DNA of 64,000 bases, taken from Cyclobacteriaceae bacterium (GTDB lineage Bacteria > Bacteroidota > Bacteroidia > Cytophagales > Cyclobacteriaceae). The translations under genes and the position numbers were made by a program. Every line of letters begins with the position of its first letter. The stretch's first letter is position 1. The stretch covers positions 1,054,001 to 1,118,000 of the forward strand of contig CP129487.1 in NCBI GenBank assembly GCA_030584025.1. Direction: 5' to 3'. Shown one piece after another: positions 35,786 to 45,900 of this stretch. The notes beneath the pieces were generated by a model that saw nothing but the letters and a program-made list of their open reading frames with translations, ran no database searches and was not told the DNA's origin.

Positions 35786-37129
35786 TTACTTATTCAATTC
35801 ACCATTTTTATCCATGCGCATCATAAAGATGGAGCTATAATTGCCTTGTGTATTTGTTCCAAACACAATCAAGTTTTCGTTCTCTCTTTCCAACACAGCT
35901 GTAACGGTTTCATCACCTGTACCCCCTAATGTTTTTCGCCAAATCATGTTTCCAAAGGCATCTACTTTTATCAAGAGCATGTCTTTTCCGCCATTACCTT
36001 TTTGTGGAGTGGTCGAGAAACTTCCAGCCAATAAGAAGCCGCCATCCGTGGTGCTGCAGATGGCGCTGCCTTCATCTACAATGGAGGATAGGTTTTTGAA
36101 AATGTCTGTTGAATCGGGTTTAAAGGATTCAATGGCATCAAAGTACCGATCGCTTTGAGGGTAGATATTTCCGTTCGGACGGACGCGCAGAAAAAAAAGG
36201 TTCCCTTTTTGGCCATTGGTTGTTTCGCTATAGGTTCCGATAATGCCATATCCTAATTCAGGAAATTTAGATTGAGCAATGTCTGTCGGAACAAATAACT
36301 GAAGGCTATTTTCTCCGATACGGTCAAAGTTGATGGGGTCTGTGTTGGGTTCAACTACTGGTATAGCCACATAGCTGGTATTAAAATCACCTACAATATC
36401 TGATACCGCACTTGCCCAAATAATAGTGTCCCTGTAGTAATGGATACTTTTTGAAAGTTGGAAGGTTTGATCCAGCAAGGGAATATCTTTTACCCAAAAC
36501 GTTTGTGTTTGGCTGTTAAAGCCGATTAAGCGTTGCTGCTCAGGCGCATTTACCTGATTTTGCACACTTCCTTTAAAAGAAGTTAATACAACAAAGTCTC
36601 CATTTTCATTGGCAGCAACAGGACCACCAAAAAAGTCGGGCTTAATGGCTTCATTGTTATTGAAAATGATGGTATCGTTAATGATTGAAAACTGATTGTC
36701 GTAAACCTGAAGGCGTAGGGCTGATGTAACTACGTTGGCCGCTATTTCAGCGGAGGGATCTACAGAAGTACTGTCGCTCACCACAATGTAGTTGGTAACC
36801 TGGTTATTGATGATGATTGGTTTAATGGATTTTCCGATAAAGTTGGGGATGGTACTTCGGGTGGCAATCAGGTTTCCGTTTGCATCTACTTCAAGGACCT
36901 GTGCGAGTTGCGCTGTACTATCCGTAAATTCAATAGTTGTATTAATGAGTACCACAAAACTTCCTCCGGGTATGGGTTCAATATCTGCGGCAAATGCACT
37001 TTCAGCAAACTCAAAAAATTTAACATACGTTGATCGCCCGGACGGTTTGGCATCCTCCAGGTTGGTACAGGTCACCACACTAACCATTAACCCAATGAAT
37101 AAAATCGTATTTAAAAAGTAGGATCTCAT
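35786..37129 (-). CDS. Surface lipoprotein, propeller-like repeats
   Basis: Lipoprotein of 447 residues with lipobox SVVTC (Cys at about 21). The rest has repeated strands of the kind seen in beta-propellers, best preserved at the C-terminus: TTDGGFLLAGS, MLLIKVDAFGNMIWRKT, NLIVFGTNTQG and MMRMDKNGEL. This pattern is common in Bacteroidota surface proteins; no enzymatic motif is seen. Its ATG overlaps the beta-barrel gene's stop by 4 bases and its stop is 6 bases before the T9SS gene, so a joint role at the outer membrane is likely. Confidence 0.78.
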   Translation of the reverse strand: MRSYFLNTILFIGLMVSVVTCTNLEDAKPSGRSTYVKFFEFAESAFAADIEPIPGGSFVVLINTTIEFTDSTAQLAQVLEVDANGNLIATRSTIPNFIGKSIKPIIINNQVTNYIVVSDSTSVDPSAEIAANVVTSALRLQVYDNQFSIINDTIIFNNNEAIKPDFFGGPVAANENGDFVVLTSFKGSVQNQVNAPEQQRLIGFNSQTQTFWVKDIPLLDQTFQLSKSIHYYRDTIIWASAVSDIVGDFNTSYVAIPVVEPNTDPINFDRIGENSLQLFVPTDIAQSKFPELGYGIIGTYSETTNGQKGNLFFLRVRPNGNIYPQSDRYFDAIESFKPDSTDIFKNLSSIVDEGSAICSTTDGGFLLAGSFSTTPQKGNGGKDMLLIKVDAFGNMIWRKTLGGTGDETVTAVLERENENLIVFGTNTQGNYSSIFMMRMDKNGELNK

Positions 37130-38202
37130 TTATGTCTGATTTTTTTGGGTTTGAAGATATCCTGCATGTAGGACGCATTGATTGAAAATGCATTTAGATT
37201 AAAAATGGAGTCAGCATAACCGTACTCCCATATTAGCTTTTGATTGCTATAAGCGGTTTCGGGTGAACTGATGTTGGTTAGTCCCTGCTGATACCGAACT
37301 TCAATCACCAGCCTGCCGGATGCAATCTTGCTTTTGATTCCGGCTGAGACATACGCGCTGATATTTATCGATTCCCGATCAAGATCAATCCCAGACTCAG
37401 GAATGGACGCTTCATCATCGCGGGTTCGCACTGCGGTTATGGAGGGCGTTGGAAGCAAGTAGCCAATAACAACTCCTGCACCTACATACGGGTGGTATCG
37501 TTCATCAATTCTTGATGTACTTTTAAGAAAGTTATATTCGATCCCTAACGGTACTTCCAGCCAGTTTTGTGTTTCAATGCCTTCAAATCCATTGGTTAAT
37601 TCCTCTCCGGTATCGGGATCAGTTCCCCGGATTACTTTTTGATCAATTTCAAATTTATGTGGAGCAAATAAAATTTCTCCGTGAAGCGTAAGCCGTTCTT
37701 TTATGGGGAGATCGATAGCTGCGCCTACATGCAAGGCAAACTGCGATTTATATTCGCTATCGGGACCTAATACAATCGCGGTATTTAATTCACGAACATT
37801 TGGCCTGCTGAAATTGCCGCCAAGTCGAACACCAATTCTATAGATCGGATCTTTTCTGAACGAATTATACAATGCTACAAACTCTGCCGGATCAACAGCA
37901 GGGTTGGGTTCGTAATACGGGTCGGTAAGTTTTAGGTTCAGCATCGCCTGATCGGCTTTCTCAGGTTCTTCCAGGTAGATGTAGCTTAAGGTTAGCAGCT
38001 TATAGGCTTCAACTTTTAGTTGCTTCTCTGTTTTTTTAAAGCCGCCCTCCAAACAAGTTTTTAATTGCCCTTCAATTTCACGTAAGCGGCCCTGCTCATA
38101 CGTAGCCCGTGCCAGGCGTAACGTTTGGGCACAATCCTGTGCGTGGACATATCCAAATCCAACAGCAGTAAGTAAGAGTGTGAGGGGTAGAAGTCTTTTC
38201 AT
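37126..38202 (-). CDS. Outer-membrane beta-barrel protein with N-terminal helical repeat domain
   Basis: Protein of 358 residues: signal peptide (to VHAQDC), a TPR-like helical part (about 22-110, with YKLLTLSYIYLEEPEKADQA), then amphipathic strands typical of a PorT/OmpW-like barrel (YRIGVRLGGNFSRP, HVGAAIDLPIKERLTLHGE, HPYVGAGVVIGYLL, GRLVIEVRYQQGLTN). The N-terminal domain with the motif ALYNSFRKDPIYRIGVR occurs in many Cytophagales barrels. It starts 8 bases after the STAND gene, in the same unit. Confidence 0.8.
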   Translation of the reverse strand: MKRLLPLTLLLTAVGFGYVHAQDCAQTLRLARATYEQGRLREIEGQLKTCLEGGFKKTEKQLKVEAYKLLTLSYIYLEEPEKADQAMLNLKLTDPYYEPNPAVDPAEFVALYNSFRKDPIYRIGVRLGGNFSRPNVRELNTAIVLGPDSEYKSQFALHVGAAIDLPIKERLTLHGEILFAPHKFEIDQKVIRGTDPDTGEELTNGFEGIETQNWLEVPLGIEYNFLKSTSRIDERYHPYVGAGVVIGYLLPTPSITAVRTRDDEASIPESGIDLDRESINISAYVSAGIKSKIASGRLVIEVRYQQGLTNISSPETAYSNQKLIWEYGYADSIFNLNAFSINASYMQDIFKPKKIRHK

Positions 38203-38210
38203 GCGTTCAA

Positions 38211-41200
38211 TTACTTATTGTTGGGTGGATAATTCGGACAAGTAGATTCATAGTCAAGACCGGGTACGTAAGTTTCCCAATCTTCTTTCGTCATATTTTC
38301 TTTTATGTACTTCTCACACAAAATATCCGACATGGTTGCAATTTTTGTGGGATACGCACGGATACTCGCTTCATTGCGTAGTTTATCCCGATCGATGGTT
38401 TGTTGTGAACTCTGCAAGCCCACCATGATTTGTTCATCGTCAGGTGAAAAGGTAAGTGTCCACACCCAATCGAGGTGATCTTTTAATTCAATGGGAGGTA
38501 TAGTGAGTTTACTTACGTTCCACAGGCGTACGGTGCGGTCTTTACTGGCTGAAGCAAAGAAGGTAGCACTGTGGTTGTATTTGATTTGTTCAATCGGTCC
38601 ACGGTGACCTGATAGTGTACGCACCACAATTCCGTTTTTGATAAGCCTGATCAATCCCAGGTTATCACCAACCACAAGCAAATCTTCGGTTGGATGCCAT
38701 GTTACCGAAGTGAGGCTTCCCCCTAATTTGATTTCAGTGGCCTTGTAGTTATCGCGGACATCCCAGATGTATAATATGCCGTCATTTCCTGCGCCTGCCA
38801 GTTTTAATCCATCGGCTCTTAAATCAGTGGAGTTAATTTTTACAGTTGGCTTGATCACTTCTTTTGTAGTGGTAAAATCAGAGAACTTGATGCTGTGCCC
38901 ACCGTTGTCGCGTGCATATAAGCCCTTGCCATCAGGCGTGAAGTGAATGTTTTCAATACTATAGCGGAACCCGGTAATCTTGCGTGGGGCAGCCTTCATG
39001 TTATCGAACGAATACAACTCAATGTAGTTTTCCAACTCATTGGGTGTATGCAATCCGGCTGCAGCTAGTAACGTTTCGTCTGCGTTGATATCCATACTAT
39101 AGACCTGGTACGTATTGCGAGCAGGAACCATTTCCGAAGGCCTCCATATGCCTCCTTCGTTATTCCAGCGAATGATTTTGCCATCGCTTCCGCCTGTATA
39201 GATATGTGAATCACCACGATGGGTAACCATCGTACGGGCATTTCCATAGTCATGGCCAGCCAGACTGTTGGTTAAGGGATGTTCGTTATTGCGTAACGCA
39301 AAGAATAGTCCGTTGTAGATATCGTTATCGTACGCTTCACCACCATATTTGGTGTTGAACAGATAGGCTTGCTGCGCCATCAGGCCTTCAAGCTGGAGGT
39401 CGTTACTCAATTCAACCGATTTAAGCGCCATAGCCTTTGCTTGTGCGATGTAGCGTTGGCGTAAAGCCTCTGCAGCATTACGTTCGGCACGTTCTTTTTC
39501 TGTTAAAGCAATCTGTTCATTGTCTTTTGCTAATTTTTCATTTGTTAGTGCCCGTAATCTTTGTTTCTGAGCTTCAGCTTCTTGCTCTCTAGCGATTCGT
39601 TCGTTTTCTTCAGCTTTTATACGCTGTTGTTCTTCCGCTAGTTTTGCGTCCTCAGCAGCTTTCTGAGCAGCAATAGCCTTGTCGCGTTCTTCTGCTGCAA
39701 CTGCACGAGCTTTTTCAGCTTCTAAATAGTTATCTTCTGCGCGCTGTCTTTCATCATCAGCTCTGTTGCGTTGATCCTCAGCCTCAGCTTTCTGAATAAA
39801 CGCATAAACCAAAAATAGTAGCGCAATTACAGTAAGCGTACCAAACACCAAAGCCGTAATCCTCGCGCGTTGCAGTTTACGCTTCTGCTCCAGTTCGCGT
39901 ATGCGCTGTTCGGTTTCAAATTCTTTTCTCGAGTATTCGAGAAAGATCATCGTTCGTTCAAATGCGGGGTTGTAACGCTGGCCCCACACCAAGGTAGGCT
40001 TGTGTTTCGCTAACCAGTTTAACGCCAATTGCAAATCGGGTGGGCGCCATAAACCGGCTTTGCCCACCTGGTACATAGCTGCTGCTTCGGCCAAACGCGA
40101 ATACATTTGTACGGCATCAGCTTCATCGTCCACCCAGTTTTTCAACCGCACCCAAATGCGCATGAGGCTTTCATGCGAAATATCCACCATGGATTTGGAG
40201 GAGAGGGGCGTGCCATGTGCCGGTGTTAATAAAGAGCGGCCGGGCTCCCGGAATTTTTCAATCACTTCGGCCACTTCTTCTTCCGAGCAATCGGCAATGG
40301 CGGCAATTTCATTTAAGCGTGTTGGCCTGCGTATGCCAAAGTTCTCACCTCTCTTTTCGGTAATCGCTTTAAAGAGTACTTCGCAAATGTGTTTTTGTGA
40401 TTCCGTGAGTTCGTCATAGGCTTCGTTGGCGTGCATACTCAACGCCTCCGACATGGTACCGATGGCTTCGTAATGTTTTAAGTCGAGCGGTTCTTCTTCG
40501 TAATCGCGGTAGTTGGCCCAGTAACTCCACGTACGCATAAGCGCGTGTTGCAGAATGGGTAACTGATCGGGGTTGTCGCCCAGATCATTCAACAGTTGCT
40601 GAACCAATCGGGGTGTGATGGTAGCGCTACCTACAGCTACAGGTCCTTCAATGGCCCTGCGTTTCTGGTCACGCGTAAGTTGTGGAATCAGGTAGTGGCT
40701 GTCGTTGATTTTACGGGTCAGCTCTGGAAATTGTGCACAGTCGCCAATGAAATCCGAACGCATGGTAATGGCCACATAAATCGGTGCATCCGGATAATTC
40801 ACCGCCTCCATCAACAGGTTTACAAAGGCCAGCGTTTCGTTTACCGAATTCGGATCGGTGCTGTCCTTAAAGCGAAAGAGTTCTTCAAACTGATCGACCA
40901 GGATTAAATAATTAACATCGGCTGATCTTCGTGATTGTTCAACAGCTTCCACCAATCCCAATGAGCTGCTTCGCAACAGTGTAGAGAAAATGGTACGCTT
41001 GATTTTTTGTTCCTCAACTTCAGCCTCCTGATATTCTGGATTGCTCTTTAATAAAGACTCCGCCAGGTTATCAATGGGGCCGGCACCCGGGCGGGTTACC
41101 ACAACTTCCCAATTCGGACTGGCATCAGTTAAAAAGCCGCCATATAAAATAGGCAGCACACCACAATATATAAAGGATGACTTACCGCTTCCAGAAGGAC

Positions 41201-41357
41201 CGATCACACCTACAAACCGGTTTTTGGAAAGTTTCAGGAGCACTTCATCGCTTTGGCCTTCCCGGCCAAAGAACAGGTGGCTCTCTTCAATTTTGAAGGG
41301 GCGCAAACCCGGAAACGGGTTTAGCACCGACACCTTTTCGTCAACGTATTGTGGCAT
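38211..41357 (-). CDS. Membrane-anchored STAND NTPase with coiled coil and WD40 repeats
   Basis: Protein of 1048 residues. The N-terminus is an nSTAND1-type NTPase: LNPFPGLRPF, FFGREGQ, Walker A GPSGSGKSS (53-61), Walker B YLILVDQFEELF, then sensor TMRSDF and a winged-helix-like segment (SQKHICEVLFKAI). One membrane helix follows near 500-522 (ALVFGTLTVIALLFLVYAF), then a long charged coiled coil (about 523-650) and C-terminal WD40 repeats (for example GHRGPIEQI and SASKDRTVRLWNV). STAND proteins are signal-triggered oligomerising switches; the WD40 part would be the sensor. It lies after a TIR-like gene. Confidence 0.88.
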   Translation of the reverse strand: MPQYVDEKVSVLNPFPGLRPFKIEESHLFFGREGQSDEVLLKLSKNRFVGVIGPSGSGKSSFIYCGVLPILYGGFLTDASPNWEVVVTRPGAGPIDNLAESLLKSNPEYQEAEVEEQKIKRTIFSTLLRSSSLGLVEAVEQSRRSADVNYLILVDQFEELFRFKDSTDPNSVNETLAFVNLLMEAVNYPDAPIYVAITMRSDFIGDCAQFPELTRKINDSHYLIPQLTRDQKRRAIEGPVAVGSATITPRLVQQLLNDLGDNPDQLPILQHALMRTWSYWANYRDYEEEPLDLKHYEAIGTMSEALSMHANEAYDELTESQKHICEVLFKAITEKRGENFGIRRPTRLNEIAAIADCSEEEVAEVIEKFREPGRSLLTPAHGTPLSSKSMVDISHESLMRIWVRLKNWVDDEADAVQMYSRLAEAAAMYQVGKAGLWRPPDLQLALNWLAKHKPTLVWGQRYNPAFERTMIFLEYSRKEFETEQRIRELEQKRKLQRARITALVFGTLTVIALLFLVYAFIQKAEAEDQRNRADDERQRAEDNYLEAEKARAVAAEERDKAIAAQKAAEDAKLAEEQQRIKAEENERIAREQEAEAQKQRLRALTNEKLAKDNEQIALTEKERAERNAAEALRQRYIAQAKAMALKSVELSNDLQLEGLMAQQAYLFNTKYGGEAYDNDIYNGLFFALRNNEHPLTNSLAGHDYGNARTMVTHRGDSHIYTGGSDGKIIRWNNEGGIWRPSEMVPARNTYQVYSMDINADETLLAAAGLHTPNELENYIELYSFDNMKAAPRKITGFRYSIENIHFTPDGKGLYARDNGGHSIKFSDFTTTKEVIKPTVKINSTDLRADGLKLAGAGNDGILYIWDVRDNYKATEIKLGGSLTSVTWHPTEDLLVVGDNLGLIRLIKNGIVVRTLSGHRGPIEQIKYNHSATFFASASKDRTVRLWNVSKLTIPPIELKDHLDWVWTLTFSPDDEQIMVGLQSSQQTIDRDKLRNEASIRAYPTKIATMSDILCEKYIKENMTKEDWETYVPGLDYESTCPNYPPNNK

Positions 41358-41382
41358 AGACGTTTTGATTAAGGATCTTTTT

Positions 41383-41421
41383 CGCTACACGCTTTAAACC
41401 TCAGGCTTCAAGCGTGTAGCG
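41383..41421. repeat. Perfect 12-bp inverted repeat between TIR-like and STAND genes
   Basis: CGCTACACGCTT at 41383-41394 and AAGCGTGTAGCG at 41410-41421 pair perfectly around a 15-base loop. It begins 6 bases after the TIR-like gene's stop on the minus strand. It has no U run in the operon's direction and could be an mRNA-processing or attenuation hairpin. Confidence 0.6.
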
Positions 41422-41427
41422 TATATT

Positions 41428-42867
41428 TTAGTTATTAAATTCTTCCAACAACGATTTTATTTTATCAGCAACATCGCGTGGATCTGCCTGAACCACGCGC
41501 AGGTTTTGATTCTTGAAGGCATCCAGGTTTAAGCCTGAGTTGATGCTGGTCAGTACGGCTTTTCCTTTAATGGGTTTCTTTCTTCCAAAACCCGGTGCCT
41601 TTAATAAGTCCAACACCTTCATCCGCACCCATTGATCGTTCACTTTTCCTTTATAGATAATGGCTGTATCAAAGTTGCGCAGGTTGTTGATGTGCTTTTG
41701 GCGAAGGTCAAGCAGTTCGCCTTCAAATGCAGGCATCAATACCTTATATCCATTTTTTTCGATGGCTTCAATAATGGGTTTTACTTCCTGATGATCAACC
41801 CGATCGTGAACGAGGTAAACGGATTTACCACCGGTTTCCTCCAGCGCTTTTTTCTCATCGGCTTCCAGCAATTCTTCACGCATGATGTTTTTGAAATCTT
41901 CAAGCGGAGTTTGTAGAATTTCAGCTCCTTCCTGCGCATCGGTATCGCGTTTCAGGTTATCAATAAATGATCGCTGACGTTCGCTGGCGTTGATAAGCAC
42001 GGGTGAAATCCAGATCAGGCGTGTGAAATGTTCCTTACCTACACGCTGACTTTTTTCTGCGGCAAAACGGTTTTGCAAATCAACAATAGACCGATCGGAG
42101 CCGTCAGGTATTTCACCATAGGCAGCTCCGATCAGGTGAATGGAGAGGCTGGCTTCTTCCAGGTCGCGCTTCACCATCTTTTCTATGTCGTGAATATTGC
42201 CCGGCAGGGTTTGGGTTGGCGTTACAATGTATCCATGCCGCTGCAGTTCACGTTTGATGATGTTGCGTTGTACAGAAAGGTCGTGCCCGGTTTCAGCCAG
42301 GTAAATGGTTTTGCGTTTGTAAATGTTTTTCACTTCACCTTTTGCTTCTGTACCTTTTAATTGAAGCAGGGTGTCATAGATGTCGTAGGCAAGATCCACC
42401 ATCTTCATCCAATATTGGCGTTCAGCTTCCGAGCTGAAGTAATCGGTGTACTCACGTACTTCACCCGTCTCTGAATCAAGTTGGTACATTTCATAGCCGA
42501 TGAGTTCGCGCAGGCGTGGCGGTTGTTCCTGAACACTTAATGGATTTTTGAAAACTTTAAACACACGGTTGTGGTTTTTGCCACTGGCTTCTGCCGCCTG
42601 ATAGAATGCCTCGAGGTTATCCAGGCATTGACCGGATTGAATAAAGTCTGGAGAGAGTATACTCACCAATGTTGCTGCATTGTCAAGTTTGGGCGAAACC
42701 ATGTTGTCATACTCGCTCTTGAGTAAGATGTTTGGTTTTGATCCCAACACTTGCGTGAGCATCAGGTCGAGGAATTTTTTGAACTGGGTTACCCAACCGG
42801 ATTGTCCGCCAGCGGTTTCGTTGTCCTTATCCGAGTAAATAATCAGTACATCTATTTCAAGGTTCAT
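41428..42867 (-). CDS. Multi-domain TIR-like protein
   Basis: Protein of 479 residues with three alpha/beta units. Unit 1 (1-150) reads as TIR: strand DVLIIYSDKD (6-15), ILSPDFIQSGQC (70-81) and Glu86 in CLDNLEAF, the position of the catalytic Glu of TIR NADases. Unit 2 (about 187-300) has IYLAETGHDLSVQRNIIKRE, LSIHLIGAAYGEIPDGS and RLIWISP, as in DUF4062/TIR-like proteins. Unit 3 (about 350-479) starts SVYLVHDRVDHQEVKP and is a receiver-like companion of unit 2. TIR domains act as protein-interaction modules or NAD+-consuming enzymes; which applies is unknown. It lies 33 bases after the transporter-like gene. Confidence 0.78.
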   Translation of the reverse strand: MNLEIDVLIIYSDKDNETAGGQSGWVTQFKKFLDLMLTQVLGSKPNILLKSEYDNMVSPKLDNAATLVSILSPDFIQSGQCLDNLEAFYQAAEASGKNHNRVFKVFKNPLSVQEQPPRLRELIGYEMYQLDSETGEVREYTDYFSSEAERQYWMKMVDLAYDIYDTLLQLKGTEAKGEVKNIYKRKTIYLAETGHDLSVQRNIIKRELQRHGYIVTPTQTLPGNIHDIEKMVKRDLEEASLSIHLIGAAYGEIPDGSDRSIVDLQNRFAAEKSQRVGKEHFTRLIWISPVLINASERQRSFIDNLKRDTDAQEGAEILQTPLEDFKNIMREELLEADEKKALEETGGKSVYLVHDRVDHQEVKPIIEAIEKNGYKVLMPAFEGELLDLRQKHINNLRNFDTAIIYKGKVNDQWVRMKVLDLLKAPGFGRKKPIKGKAVLTSINSGLNLDAFKNQNLRVVQADPRDVADKIKSLLEEFNN

Positions 42868-42900
42868 CGTAGTGGTGGTTCAAATTCTGAAGTGTAAAGT

Positions 42901-45900
42901 TTAAGGGTTGGATTGTTCAATTATATCTTCTGTTTCTTCTGTTGCGTTACGAATAATTTTCTCTACCATCTCATGATGGTTGGCTATTACAAAATAAAAA
43001 TCGAGCAAATCAATGCGAAATACCACGGAGCGTTCAACGGCTTCGAGTGTATCGAGGTTTAATCCGTTCCTGTTTTTGCTAAACAAATCTCCGAATACAT
43101 CGCCTGGCTTCAGGGTAAAGCGTGTCTCGCCTTTTTCCTTCAGCATTATTTCGCCATGCGCGACAATAAAGATTGGATTGTTCTGTTCGTGAGAACCCAA
43201 TCCAACCCTTTCTCCCCGAGCCAGATCGTATGGTAAAATTTTATCAAACAGATCAGCCAATAGTACACCGCTGATTCCTTTGAATTCCGGCAATTGCTTC
43301 AGGAATAGAATCATTTCTATGCCCAGGAAGAAGCCATCATTCAAGCCATCCAACAACTCATTGTTTTCAATGGCTGAGTCGAGGTAACGTTTATCACGAT
43401 CGGGTAAGCGTTCTGAAATGGTATTGTAGATACTTTTGTCCTTATTATAAATAACCCATGCGGCAGTTTCCTGCAAAAGTTTATCGCGATTGAACATCTG
43501 GGCAATCAAGCCTCGGCTAACCCTGAATTCGGGTATGTAGGCTGAAGTATAGGCAGCACAGACTTTTGTCCAGCGATTATTCAGGTTGAAGTCGCGATTC
43601 AAAATATAATTGATTACCTGTACGGGGTTGTAGCTTTCACGCGGGAAATAAATCTGTAACAATTCAAGCTTACGCGGAACGGGAATGTCATCATACAACG
43701 GGAAAAGTTTTGGTTTCAGATCCTGATCTACGAATAAGTCCATTAATTCGAGTGCATAGGCTACGCCATTCGGATCGCCTGAGTCGATATTCTCACGAAC
43801 GAGTTGAACCGCTTCCGGATCATACAGAATCGAAAGCAGCATGGTAATTTGATCATTATTGATCCTGATCTCTTCGCGTATCGCGCTTCTTAATAACTGG
43901 AAGTTTTCCAGTTGTGGTAATTCGTGAAGGGCGGCCTGGTTCCAGAGGTTTTTTCCAATTTCTGCTTCAAGCAAATCCATTACCTGGTTAGCCTGTCGGC
44001 CGCTTGCGCGGTAGTTTACATAACGAAGCGAATAGAGAATCTGGTTTACGATTCGTTTATCGGGGTAGTCTGCTTTTTTCCACAACAGATCAAGCGCAGC
44101 ATCGCCACCAATACGCCCGATAATCTGCACAATGCGCAGCATGGTAATGTCGCTTTGTCCGGATTTATGAAAGGCAGTATCCAACACCGGTAATACGGGT
44201 TCACCTGCTTCAATCAGTGCGGCTGTAGCCTGATGGCAATACGAAGGAGAGGAGAGCAGTTCAATCAGTGTGGGCCAGGTTTCAGGTCGCTTTACTTTAC
44301 GCGCAGTTTTCAAGGCTTCATGGCGCACGTTGTAGTCTACATCGCGAAGCAATTCAAGCAAAATAAAAATAGTTCGCTGGCTGATAAGTTTGCGTAAAAG
44401 TTTTGCGGCCAGCATCCGGTCGGCTGGTTTTACAGATTTACTCAGCTTCATTAGATTATCCGGGGAAATGGAAAGCAAGTCACTTGCTTCTGTTTCACTC
44501 GCGGCCTGTGATGCAAGGGTTCGGATATCCTGATCTTTTGAAGGGTCTCTGTCTAAACCAAGTTGTTGTACTTTTTCGTTGGCAAATGCCTTTACGTGTT
44601 GGTGATTGCTATTGGTTAACGTGATGATGGCATTTTCAAAAAGCGCGGGCTCAATTTTTTCCATCAGGCGTAAGCCATACAAAACTTTATCTTCTGCTGA
44701 ACTCGTGATTTCACGTTCGAGCACCCGGTCTACGGTCAGTTCCTGTTCTATTTTATGTTCAACTTTCGACTTGTTTCGGATCAATGTTTTTCTCAAGGTG
44801 TTCCTGTAATTCGTGTACATGTTATTTCCCACCAGGTACCACAAACCGATTAGCGGAAGGGTAAAGATGGTGATGTAGAGTAAATCGAAAATATGTACAC
44901 GGTTAATCAGGTAAATCAAACCACCGGCAAGCATGGTAGCGAAGGCTGTTACAAAACCTTCAATTTTTGTCTGCACATCAATTTTAATGTTGGGATCCAC
45001 CGGTAACTGGTAGAGTTTAAAAGCGGGTTCATCCAGTGATTCTTTTGTGGAGTAGATGAAGAGTTTACTCATCGCAATCATTACAAAGAATATAGTAAAC
45101 GATGGACTCGCTTCGGTATAACCAAATGTTAAACCGATGATGAGTGCGCCAATAGTAAAGAGTGCGATTAGGATTGGGTTTACCAGAATGGAAACCTTTA
45201 ACCCGTAATCTACCATTATCCGGTCGGCCGCAAAGGCCTGAAACAAAAAGCTAAAGATTACAATGGTAGCTTCGAATAACGCCAGGAAGTTTGCCAGTTC
45301 TTCCGGTTTGAAGCGTTGGGTTGAAACACTCAGAAAGGAATACTCAACGAAGTTCAGCGATACGATAGAAATGATAATGAATAAAGAGAGTAGGATCAGG
45401 TATTTGTTTTTGAGAAAATCGACTACCCTTACTTTTTGGTTCTTGAGTCGTTCCTGCGTAAGCGACCAACGTTCTCCTCCAAATTTGGTGGATAGAACGA
45501 TAAACATTACGGTAAACAAAATAACACTAACGAGACTAATGGTATACAGCGATTCAGCTTTGTCGCTTCCTTCACCCGGCAGGTAAGGCAATACAACCGG
45601 AATGGCAAAGAATGAGATCAAAGAGGCTACCAATGCTCCCTGGTCAACGGTTCCCAATAAGCGCTTGGATTGCCGAACATTGAATAGTCGGTTAAACGCC
45701 CCCCAGAACACAAGCAGAATAATCAGCGTGAAGGGGATAAGCTGGGTGAATCCGTAATAGTAAATGGTTTGCTTGTCGGGAAAGTAAAGATCACCAAATT
45801 CGATGGCAGCGGTTACGGCTGTAACCACAAGTAAGCTGAGTACGGCCAGGTACTGAAAACGGATTTTGCGTTGCAGGAAGTTATAGCTTACCGTGGCCAC

